This document shows positions 37,939 to 48,237 of a stretch of 64,000 nucleotides of DNA, piece after piece (the stretch's first letter is position 1; the number at the start of each line of letters is the position of its first letter). The notes under the pieces are model-generated. The model worked only from the letters and a program-made list of their open reading frames with translations, ran no database searches and was not told where the DNA came from. The position numbers were made by a program, and so were the translations under genes. Where the stretch lies: assembly GCF_004297265.1 (NCBI RefSeq), contig NZ_SCUT01000003.1, positions 62,001-126,000 on the forward strand, written 5' to 3'. The DNA comes from Reyranella sp. (GTDB lineage: Bacteria > Pseudomonadota > Alphaproteobacteria > Reyranellales > Reyranellaceae).

Positions 37939-39105
37939 ATGAGATTCCTTCTCCTGATCTCTCTCATTCTCGCTGCGCTGCCCGCCGCCGCCCAAACACC
38001 CGTTCCCGACCCGGTGCTGACGCCGCTGGTCGCCAAGGTGCTGTTCCCGCCGGCGGCGGTGCCGGGCTCCGACGGCAAACGCCATCTCGTCTACGAGCTC
38101 GACCTCGCCAATGCCAGTCCCGCCACGGCGGCGCTCCAGAAAATCGAGATTCTCGAGTCCGATACGGCGAAGACCCTGTTCACCCTCGAGCGTGACGACA
38201 TCGCCCGACGCCTGTCGATCGGCGGCCGACGCGGCGCCGAATCAGCCGATCTCGGCATCGGCCAGTTCGGCGTGATGTTCCTGCATGTGCTGCTCGACAC
38301 GGCGGCCCCGACGCCGTCCTCGCTGGTGCATCGGATCTCGTTGCGCCTCGCCCTGCCCAATCCCGTCGACATCACCGAGACCGTTGGCAGAACCGACGTG
38401 AGCAGAGTGCCGCCACCGGTCCTCGGGCCGCCGCTGATCGGCAAGGGCTTCGTCGCGGCCGACGGCTGCTGCGACACGATCCGTCACGTGCGTGCGCTGC
38501 TGCCTCTGAACGGCAGCTTCGCGCTCGCACAGCGCTTCGCCATCGATTGGGAGCAGATCGACGGAGAGAACCGCCTGGTGAAGGGCAACCTCGCCGACCC
38601 GAGGAACTACACGATCTACGGCCAGTCCGTCCTGGCCGTCGCCGACGGCACGGTCGTCTCCGCGCGCAACGACCTGCCCGAGCAGGTACCCGGAGCGCTG
38701 CCGGCGAACCTGCCGATCGCCGAGGCCGATGGCAATTTCGTCGTGCTCGACATCGGCGGTGGCGCCTACGTCCTCTATGCACACATGCAGCCCGGCAGCG
38801 TCGTGGTCGGCGCCGGTGCCCGGGTGAAGCGCGGCGACATCCTCGGCAAGGTCGGCAACACCGGCAACAGCCAGGCGCCGCATCTCCACCTGCATGTGAT
38901 GGACGGGCCCTCGCCGCTCCTGGCCAATGGCATTCCCTATGTCTTCGACGCCTTCACCGTCACGGCCGTCGACTCCGCCGGCACGCCGGACTTCGACAAG
39001 GCGGAAGCCACCGGGACGCCGCTCACGCTGACGCCCCTTAGGCCGCCGCAGCGTCTTCACAGCGTGCTGCCGCTCGATCTTTCGGTCGTCGAATTCGCGC
39101 GCTGA
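37939..39105 (+). CDS. M23-type metallopeptidase-like secreted protein
   Basis: 388 residues from ATG at 37939, with a signal peptide at 1-19 (LPAAAQ cleavage). A 200-residue N-terminal domain precedes a LytM/M23 domain: SVLAVADGTVVSARNDLP, YVLYAHMQPGSV, GDILGKVGNTGNSQAPHLHLHVMDG with the HxH pair. The usual first-ligand motif HxGxD is not seen; the corresponding place reads QRFAIDW, so metal binding may be altered. It would act on peptidoglycan peptides in the periplasm, or regulate amidases if inactive. Convergent with ppc at a 9-base gap. Confidence 0.85.
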   Translation: MRFLLLISLILAALPAAAQTPVPDPVLTPLVAKVLFPPAAVPGSDGKRHLVYELDLANASPATAALQKIEILESDTAKTLFTLERDDIARRLSIGGRRGAESADLGIGQFGVMFLHVLLDTAAPTPSSLVHRISLRLALPNPVDITETVGRTDVSRVPPPVLGPPLIGKGFVAADGCCDTIRHVRALLPLNGSFALAQRFAIDWEQIDGENRLVKGNLADPRNYTIYGQSVLAVADGTVVSARNDLPEQVPGALPANLPIAEADGNFVVLDIGGGAYVLYAHMQPGSVVVGAGARVKRGDILGKVGNTGNSQAPHLHLHVMDGPSPLLANGIPYVFDAFTVTAVDSAGTPDFDKAEATGTPLTLTPLRPPQRLHSVLPLDLSVVEFAR

Positions 39106-39114
39106 CGGCCGGGC

Positions 39115-41889
39115 CTACCCGCTGTTGCGCAGGCCGGCGGCGATGCCGTTGATGCTGAGGTGGATGCCCTGAACGACCGCGGGATCGGGATCGCCGGCGC
39201 GGTGGCGTCGCAGCAGTTCGATCTGCACGTGGTTCAGCGGATCGATATAGGGAAAGCGGTTGCGGATCGAGCGCGCCAGCAGCGGGTTGAGTTCCAGCAG
39301 CGTCTTCTGCCGCGTGATGGCGCAGACCGCGTCGATCGATGCCTGCCACTCCTGCTGCAGGCGGCCGAAGACCCGCTCGCGCAACGCCGCATCGGTCACC
39401 AGTTCGGAATAGCGCGAGGCGATGGCGATGTCGCTCTTGGCCAGCACCATGTCCATGTTCGACAGGATGGTGCGGAAGAACGGCCAGTTGTCGTGCATCT
39501 CCTGCAGCGTCGCCATGCCGTCGGCCGGCCGCGCGGCGGTCCAGGCCTCGACGGCTGCGCCGAACCCGTACCAGCCGGGCAGCATCAGGCGGCACTGGGC
39601 CCAGCTGAACACCCAGGGAATGGCGCGCAGATCCTCGATGCCCTGCTTCTTGGAGCGCGAGGCAGGGCGGCTGCCGATGTTGAGAGAAGCGATTTCGTCC
39701 AGCACCGTGGATTCGCGGAAATATCGGTCGAAGCCCTCGGTCTCGTAGACGAGGCCGCGATAGGTGCGGAAGGCGTGCGCCGACAGCTCCTCCATGACCG
39801 CGAGATAGTCGGTGGGCGGCGGCGGCCGGTCGGCGTCGAGGAGCGAGGCTTCCAGCGTGGCGGCCGCCAGGGTTTCGAGATTGCGGCGGCCCACTTCGGC
39901 GTTGGAATACTTGCCGGCGATCACCTCGCCCTGTTCGGTGATGCGGATGGCGCCCTGCACCGCGCCAGGCGGTTGCGCCAGGATCGCGTCGTAGCTCGGT
40001 CCGCCGCCGCGTCCCACGGAGCCGCCGCGGCCATGGAACAGGCGCAGTCCGACCTGGTGGCGCCTGAAGGTTTCGATCAGGGCCAGCTCCGCCTTGTACA
40101 GCTCCCATGTCGAGGTGAGGTAGCCGCCGTCCTTGTTGCTGTCGGAGTAGCCCAGCATCACCTCCTGCGTGTCACCACGTGAGGCAAGCAGGCGACGATA
40201 GGCCGGCAGGGCAAGGAGATCGTCCATGATCCGCCCGCAGCGCTGCAGGTCGCCGATGGTCTCGAACAACGGCACGATGTCGACGTCCAGGCGAGCCTCA
40301 CGCGGATCGAGCAGGCCACCCTCCTTGAGCAGCACGGCCACCTCCAGGATGTCGGAGACGCTGTCGGCCTTGGAGATCACGTAGTGCGGCATGGCGGCCC
40401 GGCCGTAGCGCCGATGCGCATCGGCAGCCACGCGCACCAGGTCCAGCTCGGCGGCCGTTTCATCGGCATAGGAGAGATAGGGTGACGCCAGCGGACGCAT
40501 GTTGCCGAGTTCACGGGTCAGCAGGGTCACCCGCGCCGCCTCGTCGAGCGCCGCATAGTCGATGCCGGCCCCGGTGGCGGCCAGCAGCTCCGCCATGACA
40601 CGCGCGTGGACGTCGGAATTCTGACGCAGGTCGAGCGACGCCAGATGGAAGCCGAAGACATCAACGGCACGCCGCAACGACCGCAGGCGGCCCCGCGCCA
40701 GGTCCGCCGAGCCGTTCTCGGAAAGCGACCGGTGGATCGTGTCGAGATCTGCCTTCAGGTCGTCCGCCGTCGCGTAGACAGGCGCGGTCCCGACCGGCGG
40801 ATGCGGTGGCTCCAACCTGTCGAGCGACCACGCCGTTGCGGCCAGCCGCGCGTAGATGCCCACGATCGAGCGCCGGTAGGGCTCGTCCTTGCGCTCCGGC
40901 GCGCGATCCGCCGAATTCTCGACCAGCCCACGCAATCCCCCCGAGACGTGCACGATGCGGCCGTCGAGAGACAGCTCGCTGCCCAGCCGGTGCAGCTCCT
41001 CGAGATAGAAACGCAGCGCCCGCTGGCTCTGCAGGGTGAGCGTCTGGCGTGTGACATCTGCGGTGACATAGGGATTGCCGTCGCGGTCGCCGCCGATCCA
41101 GCTTCCCATGCGCAGGAAGGACGGCACGTCGATATCCTGCCAGGCTGCATCGATGCCACCGAGCCGGTCCTCGAGGTCGGCGTAGAAGATCGGCAGCTCG
41201 CGCAGAAATGTATGATCGTAGTAGGCGAGCCCGTTGGCGACCTCGTCGATCACCCTGAGCCGCGTGTCGCGCAGGATGCTGGTCTGCCACAGAGTGAGAA
41301 CGGCGCGGCGCAACGCCAGGCGATTGGCCCGCAGCTCGTCCGGCGTGAACTCGACCCGGTCGCGCTCGTCCAGCAGGTGCGCGATCTCCATTTCGCGGTC
41401 GATCGAACTCTTGCGCCGAATCTCGGTCGGATGGGCCGTCAGGACGGCGCTGCAGAGCGCGCGGGCGAAGAAGGCCTGCAGCCGCTCGCGGGAGATTCCG
41501 GCTTTGGCGGCGCGGCCCAGCGCATAGGAGATCGTGCCCTGCTGCGGCGGTGCCTTGGTCATGGCATGGGCCCGCGTGCGGCGGATATGGTGCTGGTCCT
41601 CGGCGATGTTGGCCAGATGCGAAAAATGACCGAAAGCGCGAATGATGCGGACCGCCAGACCCATCGGCAGGCCGCTCATGGTGACCTGCAATTCCTGGCG
41701 CGCGGCCTCGTCGGCATCGCGGTGGAACAGCACCCCGGTGCGGCGGATGTGCTCGACGAGGTCGAACACGGCGTCGCCTTCCTGGTCGCGCACCGTCTCG
41801 CCGAGAATGCGCCCGAGAAGCCTGGTGTCGTAGCGCAGCGGCACGTCCTTCTTGGCGGCTTCCCTGTTGGGCGTTTCGATCTGGTCCAT
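39115..41889 (-). CDS. ppc: Phosphoenolpyruvate carboxylase
   Basis: 924 residues from ATG at 41889, preceded by GGAGTGAAGG; a GTG at 41925 lies upstream but lacks such a site. It makes oxaloacetate from PEP and bicarbonate in the cytoplasm, refilling the TCA cycle. Catalytic motifs: [13 protein letters not shown] with the essential His, [15 protein letters not shown], and [14 protein letters not shown]. The C-terminus [10 protein letters not shown] is the conserved PEPC end. It lies 39 bases behind a CoA ligase gene on the same strand, which probably shares its transcript. Confidence 0.96.
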   Translation of the reverse strand: MDQIETPNREAAKKDVPLRYDTRLLGRILGETVRDQEGDAVFDLVEHIRRTGVLFHRDADEAARQELQVTMSGLPMGLAVRIIRAFGHFSHLANIAEDQHHIRRTRAHAMTKAPPQQGTISYALGRAAKAGISRERLQAFFARALCSAVLTAHPTEIRRKSSIDREMEIAHLLDERDRVEFTPDELRANRLALRRAVLTLWQTSILRDTRLRVIDEVANGLAYYDHTFLRELPIFYADLEDRLGGIDAAWQDIDVPSFLRMGSWIGGDRDGNPYVTADVTRQTLTLQSQRALRFYLEELHRLGSELSLDGRIVHVSGGLRGLVENSADRAPERKDEPYRRSIVGIYARLAATAWSLDRLEPPHPPVGTAPVYATADDLKADLDTIHRSLSENGSADLARGRLRSLRRAVDVFGFHLASLDLRQNSDVHARVMAELLAATGAGIDYAALDEAARVTLLTRELGNMRPLASPYLSYADETAAELDLVRVAADAHRRYGRAAMPHYVISKADSVSDILEVAVLLKEGGLLDPREARLDVDIVPLFETIGDLQRCGRIMDDLLALPAYRRLLASRGDTQEVMLGYSDSNKDGGYLTSTWELYKAELALIETFRRHQVGLRLFHGRGGSVGRGGGPSYDAILAQPPGAVQGAIRITEQGEVIAGKYSNAEVGRRNLETLAAATLEASLLDADRPPPPTDYLAVMEELSAHAFRTYRGLVYETEGFDRYFRESTVLDEIASLNIGSRPASRSKKQGIEDLRAIPWVFSWAQCRLMLPGWYGFGAAVEAWTAARPADGMATLQEMHDNWPFFRTILSNMDMVLAKSDIAIASRYSELVTDAALRERVFGRLQQEWQASIDAVCAITRQKTLLELNPLLARSIRNRFPYIDPLNHVQIELLRRHRAGDPDPAVVQGIHLSINGIAAGLRNSG

Positions 41890-41928
41890 GGGCTTGCCTT
41901 CACTCCTGTCCGATGGCCCAAGCACGGT

Positions 41929-43791
41929 CTAGGCCACTTCGATCACGCCCTCGCCGCCGGCATAGAGCTTGTCGACCAGTGCCTTGCGGCGCTCGAGCGT
42001 GGCCCGCTGGTTGATGTAGCCCTTGTCGGTGATTTCCTGGCCGTCGACCTGGGGCGGTTCGGTCATGAGCAGGACGCGCTTCACCCGCATCGACGAGCCA
42101 CGGCCTTCCGCATTCATCTTCGCGAGGCCTTCCCTCACTGTACCGACGATGGCGGGGTGCGCCAGCAATTCATCGAGTGGGAGCTGCGCACCGCTGTCAC
42201 CGGCGAGCTGCCGGCAGGCCGCGACGTTGGGAAAGCCCAGCAGGCCCACATACTCACGGTCCTGCCCGCAGACCACGGCGTCCTGCAACACGGGCGAGGC
42301 GGCGGCGATGGCGGTCGTGCGCAGGGTGCCGACCAGCACGAAGGTGCCGCTGGTCAGCTTGAAATCCTCGACCACGCGGCCGTCGAAGATGATTCCCTGG
42401 CTCGGATCCTCCGGATCGACGAAGCGGCCGGCATCGCCGATCTTGTAGAAACCCTCCTCGTCGAACATCTGGGCCGTGAGTTCGGGTTGCTTGTAGTAGC
42501 CCGGAGTCACGATCACGCTCTTCAGCCGTAGCTCGTAGCGGCCCGCCGCTGCGGTCGGCGCCATCTTGAGTTGCACGCCGGGATAGGGCAGGCCGATCAG
42601 ACCGACGCGTTCGGAGGCCCAGTGCACACTCGTCGCCGTCGGCGCAGTCTCGGTCGATCCCCAGCCGGTGACGAAGGGGATGCGATAGCCGGTATGCTTC
42701 ACCGCCAGCGCCTCCATGCGTTCGTAGAGATCGTCCGGCAGGGCGGCGCCGCCATAGGACAGCACGCTGATGTTGGCGAAGAAGCGCCTGGCGAGGCTCT
42801 CGTCCTTCTCCAGTGCCGTCGCGAGCATCGCGTAGCCGGCCGGCACGTTGGAGAACGACGTGGGTGAAACCTCGCGCAGGTTGCGCAGCGTCTCCTCGAA
42901 CAGGCCGGGTAGCGGCTTGCCGTCGTCGATAAAAGTCGTGCCGCCCTCGTTCAGGTTGCCCTGAAAGGTCGCATTGCCGCCCATCGTGTGGTTCCACGGC
43001 AGCCAGTCGAGCATGACCGGCGCGGGGGCATCCGGCTTGCGCACCCTCGACATGCTCATCATGGCGACGTTGGCGCACATCATCTCCTGCGTGTTGATCA
43101 CCGCCTTCGGAATCCCGGTGCTGCCCGAGGTGAACAGGAATTTTCCAACCGTCTTCGGTTCGATGGCCTCGATGGATTTCGCCACTGCGTCGGTTGCCTT
43201 TGTGGCCACAAGCTCTGTCCACGGCAGCGACTGCATTTGAGGCGGCGGCTTGTCGACATGGACCAGCAGCACGCCCTTGAGGTCGAGCGCCGCCAGGGCG
43301 CGCGCATAGATTTCTCCGTTCTGCACGAAGATCAGGCCGGGCTTGATCAGGTCGAAGACGTATTTCAGCTTGGCGTGGTCCTGGCTCATCACCGAATAGG
43401 CCGGCGATACCGGCGCGACCGGGGCGCGGGCCTGCATGGCGGCCATGGTGAGCAACGCGAACTCGATGGAGTTGGACGACAGGATCATCACCGGCCTGTC
43501 GGGACCGAAGCCGCGGTCGAGCAGCGCCTGCGTCACCGAATCGACCTGCTTCTTGGCCTCGCCATAGGTGACCTTCAACCACTCCCGCGCCGGCCCGCGG
43601 CGCTGCGCCAGCCACAGACGATCCGGGACCTCGGCGGCCCATTTGGCGAGCAGCGCCGGAACGTGGCGGGCATGGGGTTGCAGGGGGTGGTTGGATTGCA
43701 GCACCACGGTCCCGTCGGGACGGCGCTCGACCGTGATGTCACGACTGAGGAATTCGATGGGCTTGAACGGAACCTGCATTACACTGTCCAA
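41929..43791 (-). CDS. Feruloyl-CoA-synthase-like AMP-dependent CoA ligase
   Basis: 620 residues. Adenylation fold with the phosphate loop FTSGSTGIPKAVIN (about 218-230), the A5 motif GWGSTETAPTAT, and the hinge region FKLTSGTFVLVGTLRT. Length and the tract LDWLPWNHTMGGNATF fit feruloyl-CoA synthase and its relatives, which activate hydroxycinnamic acids. Substrate is inferred from family only. A further Met five residues in is also possible. Divergent from an MFS carrier across 78 bases. Confidence 0.88.
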   Translation of the reverse strand: MDSVMQVPFKPIEFLSRDITVERRPDGTVVLQSNHPLQPHARHVPALLAKWAAEVPDRLWLAQRRGPAREWLKVTYGEAKKQVDSVTQALLDRGFGPDRPVMILSSNSIEFALLTMAAMQARAPVAPVSPAYSVMSQDHAKLKYVFDLIKPGLIFVQNGEIYARALAALDLKGVLLVHVDKPPPQMQSLPWTELVATKATDAVAKSIEAIEPKTVGKFLFTSGSTGIPKAVINTQEMMCANVAMMSMSRVRKPDAPAPVMLDWLPWNHTMGGNATFQGNLNEGGTTFIDDGKPLPGLFEETLRNLREVSPTSFSNVPAGYAMLATALEKDESLARRFFANISVLSYGGAALPDDLYERMEALAVKHTGYRIPFVTGWGSTETAPTATSVHWASERVGLIGLPYPGVQLKMAPTAAAGRYELRLKSVIVTPGYYKQPELTAQMFDEEGFYKIGDAGRFVDPEDPSQGIIFDGRVVEDFKLTSGTFVLVGTLRTTAIAAASPVLQDAVVCGQDREYVGLLGFPNVAACRQLAGDSGAQLPLDELLAHPAIVGTVREGLAKMNAEGRGSSMRVKRVLLMTEPPQVDGQEITDKGYINQRATLERRKALVDKLYAGGEGVIEVA

Positions 43792-43869
43792 CGACGTTCT
43801 CCCCGGCGCTTGTCCTGTCGAGGCGATTTAGGGACGGGAACCATCGCGGTGCAAGGGAGCGTTTGCAAA

Positions 43870-45150
43870 GTGTCGCTCGGCAATTCGTCGGTGCCAGAAT
43901 CGGCGCCAGCACCGCCTGCAGGCCGCTGGCTGCAATTGTGCGCCGGCCTTCTCTGCATGGTCGCGGTCGCCAACCTGCAATATGGCTGGACGCTCTTCGT
44001 CCATCCCCTCCACGACCGGTACGGCTGGAGCCTTTCCAGCATCCAGACCGCCTTCGCCGTCTTCGTCATCGCCGAGACCTGGCTGGTGCCGTTCGAAGGC
44101 TGGGTCGTCGACCGTTTCGGCCCGAAATACGTCGTGGTGGCCGGCGGCGTGCTGGTGGCCGCAGCCTGGTCCCTGAACTCGGTGGCCGATTCGCTGTTCC
44201 TGCTCTACGTCGCCGCGGCGCTGGGCGGGATCGGCGCCGGGGCGGTGTACGGGACCTGCGTCGGCAATGCGGTCCGCTGGTTTCCCGACCGCCGCGGCCT
44301 CGCGGTCGGCTTCACGGTCGCGGGGTTCGGCGCGGGCTCGGCGCTCAGCATCATCCCGATCCAGGACGTGATCGCCGCACGCGGCTACGAGGCGGCCTTC
44401 CTCTGGTTTGGCCTAGTTCAGGGCCTGATCGTGCTGGTCACGGCCTGGGCACTGCGGGCACCGCCGCACGGGCAGGCTGTGGCGCCGGCCGTGCGCCTCC
44501 TCCAGACGCCCCGCGACTTCGCACCGACCGAGATGCTGCGGTCCCGGATCTTCTGGCTGCTCTACTTCATGTTCATCCTGGTCTACTCGGGTGGCCTCAT
44601 GGCGACGGCGCAGATCGCGCCCATCGCACGCGACTTCAAGGTCGCCGACGTTCCGGTCAACCTGCTCGGCCTGACCTTGCCCGCGCTCACCTTCGCCATC
44701 ACGCTCGACCGCGTCATGAACGGCGTGACCCGGCCCCTGTGCGGCTGGATATCCGACCATATCGGTCGCGAGAACACCCTGTTCATCGCCTTCCTCCTGG
44801 AGGGAGCCGGCATCTGGGCGCTCTGGATATATGGTCAGGATCCGCTGCTATTCGTGATTCTGGGTGGCCTCGCCTTCTTCGCCTGGGGCGAGACGGCCAG
44901 CCTCTTTCCGACCATTTGCACCGACGCGTTCGGCACGAAGTACGCCACCACCAACGCCGCCCTTCTCTATACCGCCAAGGGCGTGGCCTCGCTGCTGATC
45001 CCGCTGGCGAGCTTCTGGGTCGTCGAAACCGGAAGCTGGCGTGACGTCTTCCTGGCCGCGGCGCTGTTCAACCTGCTCGCCGCCTTCCTCGCCCTGGCCG
45101 TCCTCAAGCCGTTGCGGCTGCCGTCGAGGGCCGACGCCGGGGAAGCCTAG
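43870..45150 (+). CDS. MFS transporter, OxlT-like
   Basis: 426 residues from GTG at 43870 (MSLGNSSVPES); a GTG at 43849 is an alternative. About twelve membrane helices; typical segments are LQYGWTLFVHPLHDRYGWSL, GIGAGAVYGTCVGNAVRWFPDRRGLAVG in parts, and RPLCGWISDHIGR. The closest group by pattern is the oxalate/formate antiporter branch, whose substrates are monocarboxylates. Divergent from the feruloyl-CoA-synthase-like ligase, so uptake of an aromatic or short organic acid is plausible. Confidence 0.88.
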   Translation: MSLGNSSVPESAPAPPAGRWLQLCAGLLCMVAVANLQYGWTLFVHPLHDRYGWSLSSIQTAFAVFVIAETWLVPFEGWVVDRFGPKYVVVAGGVLVAAAWSLNSVADSLFLLYVAAALGGIGAGAVYGTCVGNAVRWFPDRRGLAVGFTVAGFGAGSALSIIPIQDVIAARGYEAAFLWFGLVQGLIVLVTAWALRAPPHGQAVAPAVRLLQTPRDFAPTEMLRSRIFWLLYFMFILVYSGGLMATAQIAPIARDFKVADVPVNLLGLTLPALTFAITLDRVMNGVTRPLCGWISDHIGRENTLFIAFLLEGAGIWALWIYGQDPLLFVILGGLAFFAWGETASLFPTICTDAFGTKYATTNAALLYTAKGVASLLIPLASFWVVETGSWRDVFLAAALFNLLAAFLALAVLKPLRLPSRADAGEA

Positions 45151-45246
45151 CTCGACCGCGAGTCGAAACCGGCATGCGACCTGAATGCCCGTTCACATCG
45201 TAGCGGTTTTCGGCCAGAGTCCGCCGCAGCACAAAGGGAGAGAGTG

Positions 45247-46470
<1,224 letters not shown>

Positions 46471-46486
46471 GTCCCGGTACCGGGAC
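46471..46486. repeat. Perfect 16-base palindrome
   Basis: GTCCCGGTACCGGGAC begins directly after the dehydrogenase stop and ends 7 bases before the terminator hairpin. It could be a KpnI-centred protein site or part of the termination structure. No function can be assigned. Confidence 0.5.
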
Positions 46487-46492
46487 GGAACG

Positions 46493-46526
46493 AGGCGCGA
46501 TCCCCCGGGATCGCGCCTTTTTCTTT
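46493..46526 (+). terminator. Rho-independent terminator
   Basis: AGGCGCGATC (46493-46502) pairs with GATCGCGCCT (46509-46518) over a CCCCGG loop and is followed by TTTTCTTT. It is the best intrinsic terminator in the window and ends the dehydrogenase transcript, just before the DUF202 gene. Confidence 0.85.
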
Positions 46527-46540
46527 GCAGGAGACACGCC

Positions 46541-46909
46541 GTGGAAAGTCCGAAGAAGAGCCCGCACGTCACCGATCACCTGGCCAACGAGCGCACGTTC
46601 CTCGCCTGGATCCGGACGTCGATCGCGGTGATGACGCTGGGCGTAGCCATCAACCGCTTCGCGCTCTTCCTCATGGAGATGCATCAGGTCGTGCCGACCG
46701 TGCGCGACCTCGCCAACCGCCACGTCGAGAAGCTCGGCATCGGCCTCGTGATCCTGGGCATCGTCATGCTGGTCGGCTCGACCTGGCATTACCTCCATGT
46801 CGGCAGGACGATCGACGACGAGACCTACCGCCCTTCCATCAAGGTCATGGTCGGTACGGCCGTCGCCATCGGCCTCATCGGCGGTTCAACCCTGATCTGG
46901 CTCTTCTAG
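46541..46909 (+). CDS. DUF202 (YidH-like) small membrane protein
   Basis: 122 residues from GTG at 46541 with site CAGGAGA. The family signature HLANERTFLAWIRTSIAVMTLG opens the protein, and three hydrophobic helices follow (about 28-50, 68-90, 102-120). Inner-membrane protein of unknown function. Its last four bases overlap the stop of the convergent VOC dioxygenase gene. Confidence 0.88.
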   Translation: MESPKKSPHVTDHLANERTFLAWIRTSIAVMTLGVAINRFALFLMEMHQVVPTVRDLANRHVEKLGIGLVILGIVMLVGSTWHYLHVGRTIDDETYRPSIKVMVGTAVAIGLIGGSTLIWLF

Positions 46910-47514
46910 CTCCTGCCCGGCGCCGACTGCGGCGCGGCCGGCGGACCATCGGGCATGTCGAGCAGCTCGCTTTCCGGCGCGCCGGCCTCGTAGGCTTTCA
47001 CCAGCACTTCCGGATCGAAGGCGACGCCGATCGGATTCTTCCTGAAAGCCTCGGTCTGGAAGTAGGCCGCCGTCGCCTCCTTGGTCGCGTAGCGGTCGAC
47101 CTGCAACTCGACGCCGTTGCCGTCCGGATCGCGGTAGTAGATCGACACGGTCGGCCCGTGATGGATGCAGCGCGACGGCTCGATACCCAGCGCCTTGACG
47201 CGGCGATAGGTCGAGAGCAGCGCGCCGATGTCGGCGAAGGTATAGGCGACATGCGCCAGACCCGAGGTCTTGGCATCGGGCGCCTTCAACCCCGCCAGGT
47301 TCACGATGCCCAGCCGATGATGCTCGTCGTCGTAGGTCAGGAAGCAGATGTATTCGGTGCGCTGCACGATGTGCATGTTCAGCACCGCCGAGTACCAGTC
47401 GATCATCGGCTGCACGTTCGAGGAGCGCAGCACGAAGTGCGCGAACAGGATGGGCGTCGCCGGCTTGCCCGACAGGGTCCGGCGGCGCGACGCGGTCTCG
47501 ATCACTGTGTCCAT
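46906..47514 (-). CDS. VOC-family extradiol-dioxygenase-like protein
   Basis: 202 residues from ATG at 47514 with GGAGG site. The vicinal-oxygen-chelate fold is visible as HFVLRSSNVQPMIDWYSAVL, YICFLTYDDEHHRLGIVNLAG and a second His/Glu set in LAHVAYTF and GVELQVDRY. The His, His, Glu ligands match iron-dependent extradiol dioxygenases such as the biphenyl-2,3-diol enzyme. Substrate unknown. Divergent from the TetR gene at 47602, so it may be under its control. Confidence 0.88.
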   Translation of the reverse strand: MDTVIETASRRRTLSGKPATPILFAHFVLRSSNVQPMIDWYSAVLNMHIVQRTEYICFLTYDDEHHRLGIVNLAGLKAPDAKTSGLAHVAYTFADIGALLSTYRRVKALGIEPSRCIHHGPTVSIYYRDPDGNGVELQVDRYATKEATAAYFQTEAFRKNPIGVAFDPEVLVKAYEAGAPESELLDMPDGPPAAPQSAPGRS

Positions 47515-47578
47515 GGCGACCTCCGGAACCAAGTGTAGGCCTTCTCTTTGACGGTTCGCATCCATCTTGCATATTAAA

Positions 47579-47596
47579 TAACTGACCAGTAAGTTA
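47579..47596. promoter_or_regulatory. Candidate TetR operator
   Basis: TAACTGACCAGTAAGTTA is an imperfect 18-base palindrome (14 of 18 positions symmetric). It resembles the ACTGACC-type sites of TetR regulators of HlyD/ABC pumps. It ends 5 bases before the TetR ATG and lies between the VOC gene and the export operon. Confidence 0.55.
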
Positions 47597-47601
47597 GTTA
47601 T

Positions 47602-48237
47602 ATGAAAGCGCCCAAGCAGCGTCGCGCTCCCGCCGCGCGGCCACAGGAAATCATCGATGCGGCCCTCGCCCAGTTCGTCGAAACGGGGTTCGCCGGCACG
47701 CGCCTCGACGACGTGGCCCGGCGGGCCGGTCTCTCCAAGGCCGCGATCTATCTTTACTTCGAGGACAAGACCGCCCTGTTCAAAGGCGTTGTCCAGCACG
47801 CGGTCGCCAGCAATCTCGGTCAGGTGGAGGCCATGCTCGCGGGCCATCGCGGACCCGTGGCACCGCTGCTGTCGCGCATCCTCGAATTCATGGCGCTGCG
47901 GATCGAGACATCGCCGATGGCCTCGGTCGCCAAGCTGGTCATTTCGGAGTCGCGCGCCTTCCCCGAGATCGGCCAGTTCTACCTGAAGGAAGTGATCGGC
48001 CGCGGCCTTCCGTTGATGGAGGGCCTGATCCGGCGCGGCGTCGACCAGGGAGAGTTCCGCAAGGTCGACGCCTTCATGACCGTGCGCTCGATGATGGGAC
48101 CGATGCTGCTCGCCATGTTGTGGCGCACCGTCTTCGAACCGATCGGCGCCGAGACGCTCGATGTGCAGGCACTGGCGCGGCATCACGCCGACCTGATGCT
48201 CCACGCGCTTCGACCCGTGGCGGGAGAAGCGGCATGA
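47602..48237 (+). CDS. TetR-family regulator of the export operon
   Basis: 211 residues. N-terminal helix-turn-helix: IIDAALAQFVETGFAGTRLD, then GLSKAAIYLYFEDKTALF. The C-terminal domain fits the AcrR/CmeR branch (TetR_C type). No Shine-Dalgarno sequence lies before its ATG; the upstream TTGCAT (47567-47572) with a weak -10 would give a nearly leaderless transcript. It overlaps the HlyD gene by ATGA, so it is the first gene of the exporter operon and probably represses it. Confidence 0.92.
   Translation: MKAPKQRRAPAARPQEIIDAALAQFVETGFAGTRLDDVARRAGLSKAAIYLYFEDKTALFKGVVQHAVASNLGQVEAMLAGHRGPVAPLLSRILEFMALRIETSPMASVAKLVISESRAFPEIGQFYLKEVIGRGLPLMEGLIRRGVDQGEFRKVDAFMTVRSMMGPMLLAMLWRTVFEPIGAETLDVQALARHHADLMLHALRPVAGEAA

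Noticed and set aside
39038..40108. Alternative frames within ppc
   Set aside because: The ppc frame holds all catalytic motifs; the alternatives are composition shadows.
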